A stretch of DNA of 8,365 bases from an uncultured Elusimicrobiales bacterium (GCA_944322775.1 CALUQA010000138.1:1-8365), one strand, 5' to 3'. Positions 1 to 5,559 are shown, numbered from the stretch's first letter. Numbers and translations: made by a program. Notes: a model not told the origin generated them from the letters alone.

Positions 1-1499
1 CCGGACGGGAAATTCATAAACAGCAGCGTAAAAATCAGCGGCATATATTTAAACATCGCGGCCTGGGCGGGATCCATACCGGCGGGCATGGTGGCCCGCT
101 GTTGGAAGAACATAACGGCACCCATCAAAATGGGCAGAATATAATACGGGTCTTTGGAAGACAGATCCGTAATCCACAGCACAAACCCGGCCCCGTGCAA
201 GGACCAAGACGTGCGTAAGGCATTAAACAACGCCAGGAAAATAGGCAGCTGGATTAAAAGCGGCAGACAGCCCGAAAGCGGATTAATTTTGTGCTTTTGG
301 TACAAAGCCAACATTTCGCGGTTGAGGGCTTCTGGATTGCCTTTATATTTTTCCTGCAGGCGTTTCATTTCCGGCTGCACTTTTTTCATCTGTGCGCCGG
401 ACTTGAGCGACATCAGCGTAAACTTAAACAAGATAAGCTGCAGCAACACCGTCAGCATGATGATAGCTACGCCGTAGTTGCCCGTCCAACTGTAAAACAG
501 CTCCAGCACGTTGCGGGCCAAGCGCCCCAACGCACCGAAGAAACCAAATTCAATACTGCGGCTTAAGTGATAAGGCAGTTTTTCAAAGGCCTGATAATCT
601 TTGGGGCCAAAGTAAAATTCGGAATTTAACGTAAGCGAAGATTTGGCCGCCAATTCCTGCGCGGGGACATTGATTAACAGCTGGGGCCCTTTTACGTCCC
701 CTTCCCCGAACAAGCCCCACATGCGTTTTTGTTTGCCGATAATCTGCTTGTCGGTTTTTAAGGTGCCGGCCGTCCAGTTCTGCGGGATTAACACGCTTAA
801 GAAATAGCGGTTTTGCACACCGGCCCACAGCCAGTCTTTGCTGGAAGCTGGGGACTCGTCGTCAGCTTCAAACTTAACCAAAGTCGGGTTTTTCTTGCCT
901 TGTTCCTGGATAAGATAGACGGCTTTGCTTTCGCGTTCGTTGTCTTTCAGTTCGCTTTTGGTGGTGGACAAGCCCGGCCCGAAGTTAAAGGCAAAAGCGG
1001 GCAGCTGCACTTCGTGCCCGTTTTTGTTGTTAAACGTCAGGCTGAGATTGTTGATTCCGTTTTCGTTAAAGCGGTAGGTTTTGATTACGTCTACCCCCGG
1101 CAGCAAAGAAGCCGTGAAAGAAATGGAATCCTTCGTGCGGGCAGATTCTGCAAAGTCCAGCTGCGGCAGGGTGGCAAAATAGCCTTCGCCGGCATAGGGG
1201 GTTAAGTCCAAATCGCCCAAAGCGTCGCGGAATAAAAAGGTTTTCATACCGGCGCCTTTGGAAGAAAAGGTAATGTTTGCCGTGGGAGCGTCAAACGTGA
1301 TGAGTTCTTCGGGCAAAGAGGAAGGTTTCGTTTTGGAAACGGCGGCAAAGTCCGCCTGGGTCAGTTCTTGTTTGGCTTGGGCCAATTCTTGCTCGGCGGC
1401 TTGTTTTTGTTTTTGCATGCGGGGAATGGTAAGAAACTGATTGTAACCCGTCACCATCAGCAAAAAGAACAACGCCGCGAGTAAAAAGTTTCTGTTCAT
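1..1499 (-). CDS. yidC: Membrane protein insertase YidC (partial, C-terminus beyond left edge)
   Basis: Oxa1/YidC/Alb3-family insertase, which places proteins into the inner membrane alone or with SecYEG. The window holds 499 codons from the ATG at 1499; family members of this type are about 550 residues, so the last membrane segment or so is missing. Visible parts: an N-terminal membrane anchor (about residues 4-19), a long periplasmic domain (about 25-310), then the conserved core with membrane segment GVAIIMLTVLL (343-353), a basic cytoplasmic loop with QPEMKRLQEKYKGNP, the signature INPLSGCLPLLIQLPIFLAL (about 405-425), LWITDLSSKDPYYILPILMG, and FMNFPSG at the edge. The start is supported by AGAGGA four bases upstream. 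The gene closes the rpmH-rnpA-yidD-yidC cluster, 75 bases after yidD. Odd point: the residue aligned with the conserved groove arginine (E. coli R366) is Gln354, and the proline of the usual YPL/FPL is Lys359. The family call is secure. Confidence 0.97.
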   Translation of the reverse strand, partial: MNRNFLLAALFFLLMVTGYNQFLTIPRMQKQKQAAEQELAQAKQELTQADFAAVSKTKPSSLPEELITFDAPTANITFSSKGAGMKTFLFRDALGDLDLTPYAGEGYFATLPQLDFAESARTKDSISFTASLLPGVDVIKTYRFNENGINNLSLTFNNKNGHEVQLPAFAFNFGPGLSTTKSELKDNERESKAVYLIQEQGKKNPTLVKFEADDESPASSKDWLWAGVQNRYFLSVLIPQNWTAGTLKTDKQIIGKQKRMWGLFGEGDVKGPQLLINVPAQELAAKSSLTLNSEFYFGPKDYQAFEKLPYHLSRSIEFGFFGALGRLARNVLELFYSWTGNYGVAIIMLTVLLQLILFKFTLMSLKSGAQMKKVQPEMKRLQEKYKGNPEALNREMLALYQKHKINPLSGCLPLLIQLPIFLALFNALRTSWSLHGAGFVLWITDLSSKDPYYILPILMGAVMFFQQRATMPAGMDPAQAAMFKYMPLIFTLLFMNFPS

Positions 1500-1503
1500 A
1501 AAA

Positions 1504-1509
1504 TCCTCT
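1504..1509 (-). promoter_or_regulatory. Ribosome binding site of yidC
   Basis: On the minus strand AGAGGA lies four bases before the yidC ATG. It is the only clear Shine-Dalgarno sequence in this operon; rnpA and yidD have none and appear to depend on coupling to the gene before them. Confidence 0.7.
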
Positions 1510-1516
1510 GAAATAG

Positions 1517-1556
1517 GCCGCATGGCGCGGCGGACTTCTTTCAGCGGACTTTCAGC
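1517..1556 (-). repeat. yidD-yidC spacer: small hairpin and imperfect tandem repeat
   Basis: The 75-base spacer holds two structures. A hairpin pairs GCCGC (1517-1521) with GCGGC (1527-1531) around a five-base loop. Next to it is an imperfect tandem repeat of GCGGACTT(CT)TTCAGC, at 1530-1545 and 1544-1556. The hairpin lies just before the yidC ribosome binding site when read on the minus strand. It has no T-run, so it is not an intrinsic terminator. A role in mRNA processing or yidC translation is possible but only inferred. Confidence 0.4.
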
Positions 1557-1574
1557 CCATGGGAAAGCGGGCCA

Positions 1575-1811
1575 TTAAGGCACCGGGTCGTAACCGCCCT
1601 GGTGAAAAGGATGACACTTGCTCACACGGCACACGGCAAGCCACCCCCCCTTAAAAACCCCGTATTTGGTTATTGCCTCTTTGGCATATTGGCTGCAGGT
1701 GGGCGTAAAACGACACACCCCGCGCGGCCCCAGCAAGGGCCGCACCGTCGCCATAAAAACGTTTAGCAAAAAAAGCAGAACCTTTCTGCTTGAGCGCGAA
1801 ATTTTATTCAT
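1575..1811 (-). CDS. yidD: Membrane protein insertion efficiency factor YidD
   Basis: Small membrane-associated protein of 78 residues, a normal length for YidD (about 70-85). The family has a modest, incompletely understood role in YidC-dependent membrane protein insertion. The sequence shows an amphipathic/hydrophobic N-terminal helix (about residues 10-24), the signature CRFTPTCSQYAKEAI (C33 to I47) with its two conserved cysteines, then GVFKGGWLAVCRVSKCHPFHQGGYDPVP, the typical C-terminal half with two more cysteines (C61, C66) and the GGYDPVP ending. The start codon lies inside the 3' end of rnpA (8-base overlap, ATGAATAA), the usual arrangement, which implies translational coupling. No Shine-Dalgarno sequence is seen before the ATG. 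Confidence 0.97.
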   Translation of the reverse strand: MNKISRSSRKVLLFLLNVFMATVRPLLGPRGVCRFTPTCSQYAKEAITKYGVFKGGWLAVCRVSKCHPFHQGGYDPVP

Positions 1812-2202
1812 GGGTTTGCGCGGAACAACTGTCCGCAGCGTTCAAAGGCGGCACAAGGCCGGCTTTGCGGCACAGGCTCAAAACGGCGTTTTCCGCCATG
1901 TCGGCCGTGGCCAAACTCTCGCTTGAGCGGGGGCTGAATATATAGTCCACCCCGCTTTGCAATCTTTCCCGGTTTAGTCTGAAAGCTTCGCGAAGAAGCC
2001 TCTTCACGCGGTTGCGCACAACCGCACTTCCAAGTCTTTTGGATACGACAAGCCCCATTCTTCTGTCTTCTTTTCCCAGGGGGGCAGGCTTCCACCACAG
2101 CACAAGGCCATAGCCCTGTATTTTATGTCCGCCTTGGATAATATTCTTAAAATCGTTTTTAAGATGCAGGCGGCGGCTTTGGGGGAAGCCCTGGGAAGTC
2201 AT
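1804..2202 (-). CDS. rnpA: Ribonuclease P protein component
   Basis: Protein subunit of RNase P, which helps the catalytic RNA (rnpB, not in this window) remove the 5' leader of pre-tRNAs. It has 132 residues; the family is usually 110-130. The sequence shows the N-terminal RRLHLKNDFKNIIQGG (10-25), which matches the usual R-L-x-x-x-x-D-F start, a central strand ending RMGLVVSKRLGSAVVRNR, and the diagnostic RNR motif R63-N64-R65 followed by VKRLLREAFR. The C-terminal tail after about residue 115 is variable and ends QTHE. The start follows the rpmH stop by one base (TAATATG), with no Shine-Dalgarno sequence, so expression is probably coupled to L34. It overlaps yidD by 8 bases. Confidence 0.97.
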   Translation of the reverse strand: MTSQGFPQSRRLHLKNDFKNIIQGGHKIQGYGLVLWWKPAPLGKEDRRMGLVVSKRLGSAVVRNRVKRLLREAFRLNRERLQSGVDYIFSPRSSESLATADMAENAVLSLCRKAGLVPPLNAADSCSAQTHE

Positions 2203-2203
2203 A

Positions 2204-2341
2204 TTAGGCCCGGATTAATTCGTGGCGGCCTTTGGCTCTTCTGGCGCTGAGGACTTTGCGGCCGCCGGCAGTGGCCATGCGGGCGCGGAATCCACTGTGT
2301 TTAGCTCTTTCGGCTTTATTCGGTCTGTATGTAGGCAGCAT
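2204..2341 (-). CDS. rpmH: 50S ribosomal protein L34
   Basis: Very basic 45-residue protein of the large ribosomal subunit. It begins MLPTYRPNKAERAKHSGFRA and continues with RMATAGGRKVLSARRAKGRHELIRA. The family pattern T-[YF]-x-P-[SN]-K, then H-G/S-G-F-R-A-R-M, and the G-R-x-V-L-x-x-R-R-x-K-G-R core are all present; the usual length is 44-47. The second residue is Leu-Pro rather than the common Lys-Arg. An in-frame TAA 9 bases upstream fixes ATG 2341 as the start. No Shine-Dalgarno sequence lies within 12 bases; the nearest is AGGAG behind a strong leader hairpin. It is the first gene of the operon, one base before rnpA. Confidence 0.97.
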   Translation of the reverse strand: MLPTYRPNKAERAKHSGFRARMATAGGRKVLSARRAKGRHELIRA

Positions 2342-2353
2342 GTTTCTAATTTA

Positions 2354-2389
2354 TACGGACGGAGGCCACTTCTTTGCCTCAGGTCCGTA
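2354..2389 (-). promoter_or_regulatory. Strong hairpin in the rpmH 5' leader
   Basis: TACGGAC (2354-2360) pairs perfectly with GTCCGTA (2383-2389), and GAGGC (2362-2366) pairs with GCCTC (2376-2380). A small asymmetric internal loop separates the two helices, giving 12 pairs around a nine-base loop. On the minus strand it sits between an AGGAG and the rpmH ATG, ending 12 bases before the start codon. There is no U-run on either strand, so it is a leader structure and not a terminator. An autoregulatory or translation-control role is inferred, not shown. Confidence 0.6.
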
Positions 2390-2454
2390 CACTCCTGTTT
2401 ATTAAGTTAAATTCTCCTTTAAAGCGCAAAGCGTGTGCGCAAAAGGACATATAT

Positions 2455-2483
2455 ATTATAGCTTATCGCGGGGCTGCTGTCCA
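2455..2483 (-). promoter_or_regulatory. Sigma-70-type promoter for rpmH-rnpA-yidD-yidC
   Basis: On the minus strand a perfect -10 TATAAT (2455-2460) follows a -35 TGGACA (2478-2483, five of six matches to TTGACA) with an ideal 17-base spacer. Transcription should start near 2448, giving a leader of about 107 bases that contains the hairpin at 2354-2389. This is the best promoter in the window and fits a highly expressed ribosomal protein operon. It is divergent to the recO start region. Confidence 0.82.
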
Positions 2484-2551
2484 ACGGGTTTTATGCAAAA
2501 GGCCCGCCCCAAATACACCGGGGACCGCGCCAAGCACCGCGACTAAAAATT

Positions 2552-2566
2552 TGCTACATTTATTAT
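2552..2566 (+). promoter_or_regulatory. Putative extended -10 promoter of recO (leaderless start)
   Basis: TGC-TACATT places an extended -10 element (TGn at 2552-2554, hexamer at 2555-2560) six bases before the recO ATG at 2567, so transcription would begin at the start codon. TATTAT at 2561-2566 is a rival -10, but would start transcription inside the gene. There is no good -35 at 17 bases and no Shine-Dalgarno sequence before the ATG. The rest of the rpmH-recO gap (2484-2551) shows nothing recognisable and no DnaA-box cluster. Confidence 0.45.
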
Positions 2567-3280
2567 ATGATATTTACAGACTCGGGCATTGTGCTTTTTC
2601 GCCAGGACTTCCGTGAAGCAGACCGCATTGTCTGCCTTTACACCCGCCGGCACGGGCGCATTAACGTGCGCTTGCCCGGGGTCAACCGTGCCAAAGGCAA
2701 GCTGAAAGCCTTAAGCGAGCCTTTCACCAGTGCAGACTACCGCATTTATGCGCGCAGCGCCCGCGTGTTGGGCACGGTAACGGGCGGCAAAATAGCGCAT
2801 GTTTTCCCCACCATTCGCCAAGACCTGACGCGCCAAACGCTGGCCATGCACTTTTGCGAACTGATGATGCGCCTGACGCCGCTGCACCAGCCCAGCGAGC
2901 AAAAATTTCACCTGCTTTTGCAAGTGCTGACCGAGCTGGAATACGGCCAGCCTAACCCGGCGTTTGTGCCGGCTTTTACGCTGCGCCTGATGGCGGCGGC
3001 CGGCTTTGGGCTGGACCACCCCGTTTTAAAAATTACCCCCCAATTTTGGAAAAGAATGCACGAGGACGCGTTTTCTTCGCTGGATTTTACGGAAGCGGAG
3101 GATTTGCTTTCGCTGGCCAAATGCAACGAAGTGTGCCGCCGCTTTTTAAACCAATACTTGACCTATCCGCTGCAAACGCTTAAAGACTTTCGCCTTGACA
3201 GTTCCTCTTTGGCCGAGTTGCAACAAACGCCACAGCCTCAGCCGGCCGACACATTATTAAAAATCATACCCGCCCATTAA
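2567..3280 (+). CDS. recO: DNA repair protein RecO
   Basis: RecO works with RecR in the RecFOR pathway: it anneals single strands and helps load RecA onto SSB-coated DNA. The 237-residue length is typical. The N-terminus fits the family OB-fold: DSGIVLFRQDFREADRIVCL (5-24), then YTRRHGRINVRLPGVNRAKGKL, corresponding to the usual G-x-V-L-x-x-x-x-x-x-E-A-D-x-I-V pattern and the R-x-x-G pattern after it. The helical C-terminal domain includes FCELMMRLTPLHQP and the conserved FTLRLMAAAGFGLDHP. After this, the four-cysteine zinc finger found in many RecO proteins is absent, as in E. coli RecO. The first methionine is used; the in-frame context offers no better start. No Shine-Dalgarno sequence is present and the mRNA may be leaderless. 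It is transcribed divergently from rpmH. Confidence 0.9.
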   Translation: MIFTDSGIVLFRQDFREADRIVCLYTRRHGRINVRLPGVNRAKGKLKALSEPFTSADYRIYARSARVLGTVTGGKIAHVFPTIRQDLTRQTLAMHFCELMMRLTPLHQPSEQKFHLLLQVLTELEYGQPNPAFVPAFTLRLMAAAGFGLDHPVLKITPQFWKRMHEDAFSSLDFTEAEDLLSLAKCNEVCRRFLNQYLTYPLQTLKDFRLDSSSLAELQQTPQPQPADTLLKIIPAH

Positions 3281-3323
3281 AGTCCTAGGTCTTCAGGTCC
3301 GTAAAATGTAGGCTTTTTGGCCC

Positions 3324-3357
3324 TTGAAAACATGTTTCATAACCTGTAAGCTATAAG
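3324..3357 (+). promoter_or_regulatory. Possible promoter for the secreted protein gene
   Basis: The 104-base gap after recO (3281-3384) becomes AT-rich from about 3350. TTGAAA (3324-3329) is a fair -35. The candidate -10 elements are TATAAG (3352-3357, spacer 22, too long) and TAAGCT (3347-3352, spacer 17, poor match). TAAAAT at 3363-3368 is another option. No choice is convincing, but the gene does not look cotranscribed with recO alone. No terminator is seen after recO. Confidence 0.3.
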
Positions 3358-3373
3358 TAAATTAAAATAATGT

Positions 3374-3408
3374 AGGAAGAGTTTATGATGAAAAAATGGA
3401 TTTAACTA
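3374..3408 (+). other. Shine-Dalgarno-led six-codon leader ending in TAA before the secreted protein gene
   Basis: AGGAAGAG (3374-3381) precedes ATG 3385, and the frame reads MMKKWI, then TAA (3403-3405), then Leu, then the ATG at 3409. The frame is the same as the downstream gene. The six residues look like the missing positively charged n-region of its signal peptide. Either a nonsense mutation (for example TTA to TAA) has cut the natural start away, or termination at 3405 allows reinitiation at 3409 four bases later. Confidence 0.6.
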
Positions 3409-3981
3409 ATGATTGTTGTTGGGGTAATGTTGTTTCCGCTGGCCTCTGTGCAGGCGGCCAAACCCGTGCATTGGCTTACGGCGCTGAAAAACGCCAATGC
3501 CAGCGCGGCACGTTCCTCTTTTCTGGCTGACATAGGCATATTTTCCAGCTATAACCTGAAGAAAGAAATTGCCCGCGAAAACGAAAAGAAGAAATTGGAA
3601 CAGTTTTATAAATATTATTTTGAAAAAGAAAATTTTGATCTGGATAAATTTAAAGCCAACTATGAAGACATCAGCGACGCCATGCACGCTAACCCGCTGT
3701 TGAAGGATTATATGCTGACGGTAACAAACTTTGTTGATTTGCATAATTTAAGCAAAGAAGAAAAGGCGCTGATTGTCGCGTTTTTTAACGGCAAGGTATC
3801 CGCCAGCAAAGCGCAGAAGTTTGAAGAGGTTATTTTGGTCACATTAAAATATAAAGGGGCCGATTTGTGGTTTGTGTTTAACCCGCAGTACAAACTGGTC
3901 ACTTTTATTTATAATGACCCGGCCGACTTCCGCGCCGTGGAAGGGGTGGAAGGCAAATGGACCCCGCTGTCCGTCAAATAA
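3409..3981 (+). CDS. Secreted protein of unknown function, probably 5'-interrupted
   Basis: I do not recognise the family. From ATG 3409 the product has 190 residues: a hydrophobic stretch MIVVGVMLFPLASVQA with a likely signal peptidase site after A16 or A17, then a soluble charged domain rich in Lys/Glu (about 50-75) and a C-terminal part with beta-like stretches such as ADLWFVFNPQYKLVTFIYND. The start at 3409 has no Shine-Dalgarno sequence and gives a signal peptide without basic residues. The well-placed Shine-Dalgarno and ATG at 3385 would supply MMKKWI but are separated from it by an in-frame TAA. The rest of the frame is open and ends at a strong terminator. It lies between recO and a convergent HAD gene and gives no functional clue. 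Export to the periplasm or cell surface is inferred. Confidence 0.75.
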   Translation: MIVVGVMLFPLASVQAAKPVHWLTALKNANASAARSSFLADIGIFSSYNLKKEIARENEKKKLEQFYKYYFEKENFDLDKFKANYEDISDAMHANPLLKDYMLTVTNFVDLHNLSKEEKALIVAFFNGKVSASKAQKFEEVILVTLKYKGADLWFVFNPQYKLVTFIYNDPADFRAVEGVEGKWTPLSVK

Positions 3982-3995
3982 ACTATCTTAAACCC

Positions 3996-4030
3996 AAAAA
4001 AGGGCAGGATTAACTATCCTGCCCTTTTTT
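3996..4030. terminator. Bidirectional intrinsic terminator
   Basis: GGGCAGGAT (4002-4010) pairs with ATCCTGCCC (4016-4024) around the loop TAACT, flanked by six A (3996-4001) and six T (4025-4030), a 15-pair stem in all. Each strand therefore has a GC-rich stem followed by a U-run. It sits between the convergent secreted protein gene, which stops at 3981, and the HAD gene, which stops at 4046, and serves both. Confidence 0.93.
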
Positions 4031-4045
4031 ATTTATAAATATCCA

Positions 4046-4702
4046 TCAGCTAAGCAAATCGTCCATGTCCGGGTAAATGTCGCACAAAGATTTATACACG
4101 CCAAACGCATGCGAACGCACAAACGAGTTGGGCTGCTTTAAATCCGGCACCACCACGGTGCGCATGCCGGCAGAAATGGCGGCCGTGGCACCGGCGACGG
4201 AGTCTTCTATCGCCAGGCACTGACTGACGTCGGCACCCAAATTGCGCGCACTGCGCAGATACACTTCCGGGTCTGGCTTGGGGTTGGCCACATGGTCAGA
4301 CGTGACGATGGAAGAAAAATAATCTCTTATCCCCCCTTTTTGCAGCAGTTTTTCCACCCAGCGGGTAATGTTGGAGGTGGCCACCCCCATTTTTAGGCCC
4401 CGTTTGCGGAAATATTCCAGCGTTTCTTTGGCGCAGGGTTTCATGGGGATATCGTGGCTGTCCATATACTTTTCAAAATTGCGGCCGCATTGCTCGTACA
4501 AATAAGCCACGTCCACGTCTCGTCCAAAATAACTTTTGACCAATTTGGAAGAGTCTGCCACGCTCATGCCTATGCAGCTTTCAAACAGTTCAAAGGTAAA
4601 TTTCAGGCCCATGGGCTCGGCCGCTTGCTGATAACATTTAAAATAAATGGGCTCCGTGCTAAACAGGGTGCCGTCCATGTCAAAAATCGCACTGGTAATC
4701 AT
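4046..4702 (-). CDS. HAD-superfamily hydrolase, beta-phosphoglucomutase-like phosphatase
   Basis: 218-residue cytosolic protein with all four HAD motifs. Motif I is DMDGTLFST, with nucleophile D8 and acid/base D10. Motif II is ATSN (108-111). The motif III lysine is K142 in NPKPDPEVYL. Motif IV is IEDSVAGATAA with E166-D167. A helical cap (about residues 17-85) between motif I and the core places it with subfamily IA enzymes, such as beta-phosphoglucomutase, phosphoglycolate or sugar-phosphate phosphatases. The substrate cannot be told from sequence alone. It starts three bases after the stop of the broken small ORF (TAATTTATG) and has no well-spaced Shine-Dalgarno sequence, so its translation was probably coupled to that ORF. 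It stops with TGA and is followed by the bidirectional terminator. Confidence 0.9.
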   Translation of the reverse strand: MITSAIFDMDGTLFSTEPIYFKCYQQAAEPMGLKFTFELFESCIGMSVADSSKLVKSYFGRDVDVAYLYEQCGRNFEKYMDSHDIPMKPCAKETLEYFRKRGLKMGVATSNITRWVEKLLQKGGIRDYFSSIVTSDHVANPKPDPEVYLRSARNLGADVSQCLAIEDSVAGATAAISAGMRTVVVPDLKQPNSFVRSHAFGVYKSLCDIYPDMDDLLS

Positions 4703-4705
4703 AAA

Positions 4706-4900
4706 TTATTTTTTCTGCCCCCATACAAAATGGCGATAGGTTTCTTCCTCTTTGGCGGCATTTAATGCCTTGACCAAGGCCGGCACGGCCCGCACCTGCG
4801 GATTGGCGGCCACGCGGGCCAAAAAATCGGCGCTTTGTTTATATTAATACGATGCCTTTTCGCGGCGCGGTATTTTTTTCGTCGTATCAGAAATGCTCAT
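4706..4900 (-). pseudogene. Small ORF interrupted by an in-frame TAA
   Basis: The frame from ATG 4900 runs 65 codons to TAA 4706 with one internal TAA at codon 19 (4844-4846). The first part reads MSISDTTKKIPRREKASY. After the stop the same frame continues with ADFLARVAANPQVRAVPALV and ends EETYRHFVWGQKK. The downstream part looks like real coding sequence: regular composition, alpha-helical, with a stop three bases before the HAD ATG and no other plausible start. One base change (CAA or TTA to TAA) would explain the break. A weak AAGG precedes ATG 4900 by 10 bases, overlapping the stop of the secreted protein gene. I do not recognise the protein. The alternatives are an assembly error, or a short protein restarted at a TTG codon after the TAA. 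Confidence 0.6.
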
Positions 4901-4912
4901 ATAAGCATGGCC

Positions 4913-5437
4913 TTAAGTTTCGTTTGCCAGCAAGGCAGACAGTTTGGCCACAAACTCATATTGTTTTTCCTGGCTCATGGGGAAAACAATTTTTTCTCTG
5001 CCCAAAATTAAATCGGAAGCAACAAAAACCAACAGATTTTTTTGCCCGGTCTTTCTGTCCACTGCTACAAATGTTACGCCGTTGCTGCCGTCTGGCAACA
5101 CGGTTTGCGGGTCTTTGCCGGCCGCCTTAATATAGGTGTACAACTTGGCATAAGGGGCGGTATATATAAAAATTTGGGTATTGGGCACATCGGCTTGCGT
5201 TAAAGCAAAAACGGATTTTTTGCCTTGCGGCGGGAACAAATCCAAAAAGTTAAACGCCTGGTGATAAAGCAGCTTTTCGGTATCGTTTTGGTATCCGTCC
5301 GTATAAAAAGCAGCTATCGGAGCGGACGCTTTTTGCAAAGCCTGCGCCAAAGCCTGGGTTTTGGCAGCCTCGGCCGGGGCGGCCCAACTTTGGGACAGAG
5401 CCATAAAAGGAAGTAACAGTAAAAGAAGTACCTTCAT
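4913..5437 (-). CDS. Secreted protein of unknown function
   Basis: 174 residues. The N-terminus is a clear Sec signal peptide: MK, a hydrophobic core VLLLLLLPFMAL, then SQSWA with likely cleavage near A19-A20. The mature part begins with an Ala-rich helical stretch (about 20-45), then mixed alpha/beta sequence with hydrophobic strands such as NTQIFIYTAPYAKLYTYI and NGVTFVAVDRKTGQKNLLVFVASDLIL. There are no cysteines in the mature part, no lipobox and no catalytic motif that I recognise, so a periplasmic or surface role is all that can be inferred. It is the first gene of a minus-strand unit with the broken ORF (12-base gap) and the HAD gene. There is no Shine-Dalgarno sequence; a TAAAAT six bases before the ATG suggests a leaderless transcript. 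Confidence 0.8.
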   Translation of the reverse strand: MKVLLLLLLPFMALSQSWAAPAEAAKTQALAQALQKASAPIAAFYTDGYQNDTEKLLYHQAFNFLDLFPPQGKKSVFALTQADVPNTQIFIYTAPYAKLYTYIKAAGKDPQTVLPDGSNGVTFVAVDRKTGQKNLLVFVASDLILGREKIVFPMSQEKQYEFVAKLSALLANET

Positions 5438-5443
5438 AGTATT

Positions 5444-5449
5444 ATTTTA
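5444..5449 (-). promoter_or_regulatory. Putative -10 element of the secreted protein gene (leaderless start)
   Basis: TAAAAT on the minus strand matches TATAAT at five of six positions and ends six bases before the ATG at 5437, so transcription would start at or next to the start codon. The only -35 candidate is a weak TTGCGC about 18 bases upstream. A better TTGACC lies 25 bases away, which is too far. Confidence 0.45.
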
Positions 5450-5518
5450 CTTTGTACACTCCAAAACGCGCAAGGGTCAAAGGGCCTGTTTGCGCCTGGG
5501 TCTTTAGGACTTTGTGCA

Positions 5519-5533
5519 AGGCCCATAGGGCCT
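5519..5533. repeat. Perfect dyad in the divergent intergenic region
   Basis: AGGCCC and GGGCCT flank a three-base centre (ATA). It lies in the 135-base gap between the divergent secreted protein gene and glyQ, about 27 bases upstream of the glyQ -10. It could be a protein-binding site or a cruciform, but GC-rich six-base dyads also arise by chance. The rest of the gap (5450-5518) shows no gene and no T-box-like leader. Confidence 0.35.
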
Positions 5534-5559
5534 GCCGCGCCCGAGTCTTCCGTCTTTTG

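Noticed and set aside
813..1205. 130-codon plus-strand frame inside yidC
   Set aside because: It is opposite the periplasmic domain of yidC, whose frame is continuous and conserved.
2342..2566. Possible chromosome origin next to rpmH
   Set aside because: Origins often lie between dnaA and rpmH, but dnaA is absent here, recO takes its place, and I see no DnaA-box cluster or AT-rich unwinding repeat.
2567..3280. Zinc finger in RecO
   Set aside because: The three cysteines in the C-terminal half are not arranged as a CxxC pair set, and the region after GLDHP lacks the expected cysteines.
3293..3303. TCAGGTCCGTA repeated at 2379-2389
   Set aside because: An 11-base match is expected by chance in a window of this size, and there is no shared context.
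3403..4846. TAA reassigned as a sense codon
   Set aside because: TAA ends rpmH, rnpA, yidD and recO at the expected family lengths, so it works as a stop. Two isolated TAA codons in non-core frames do not support recoding.
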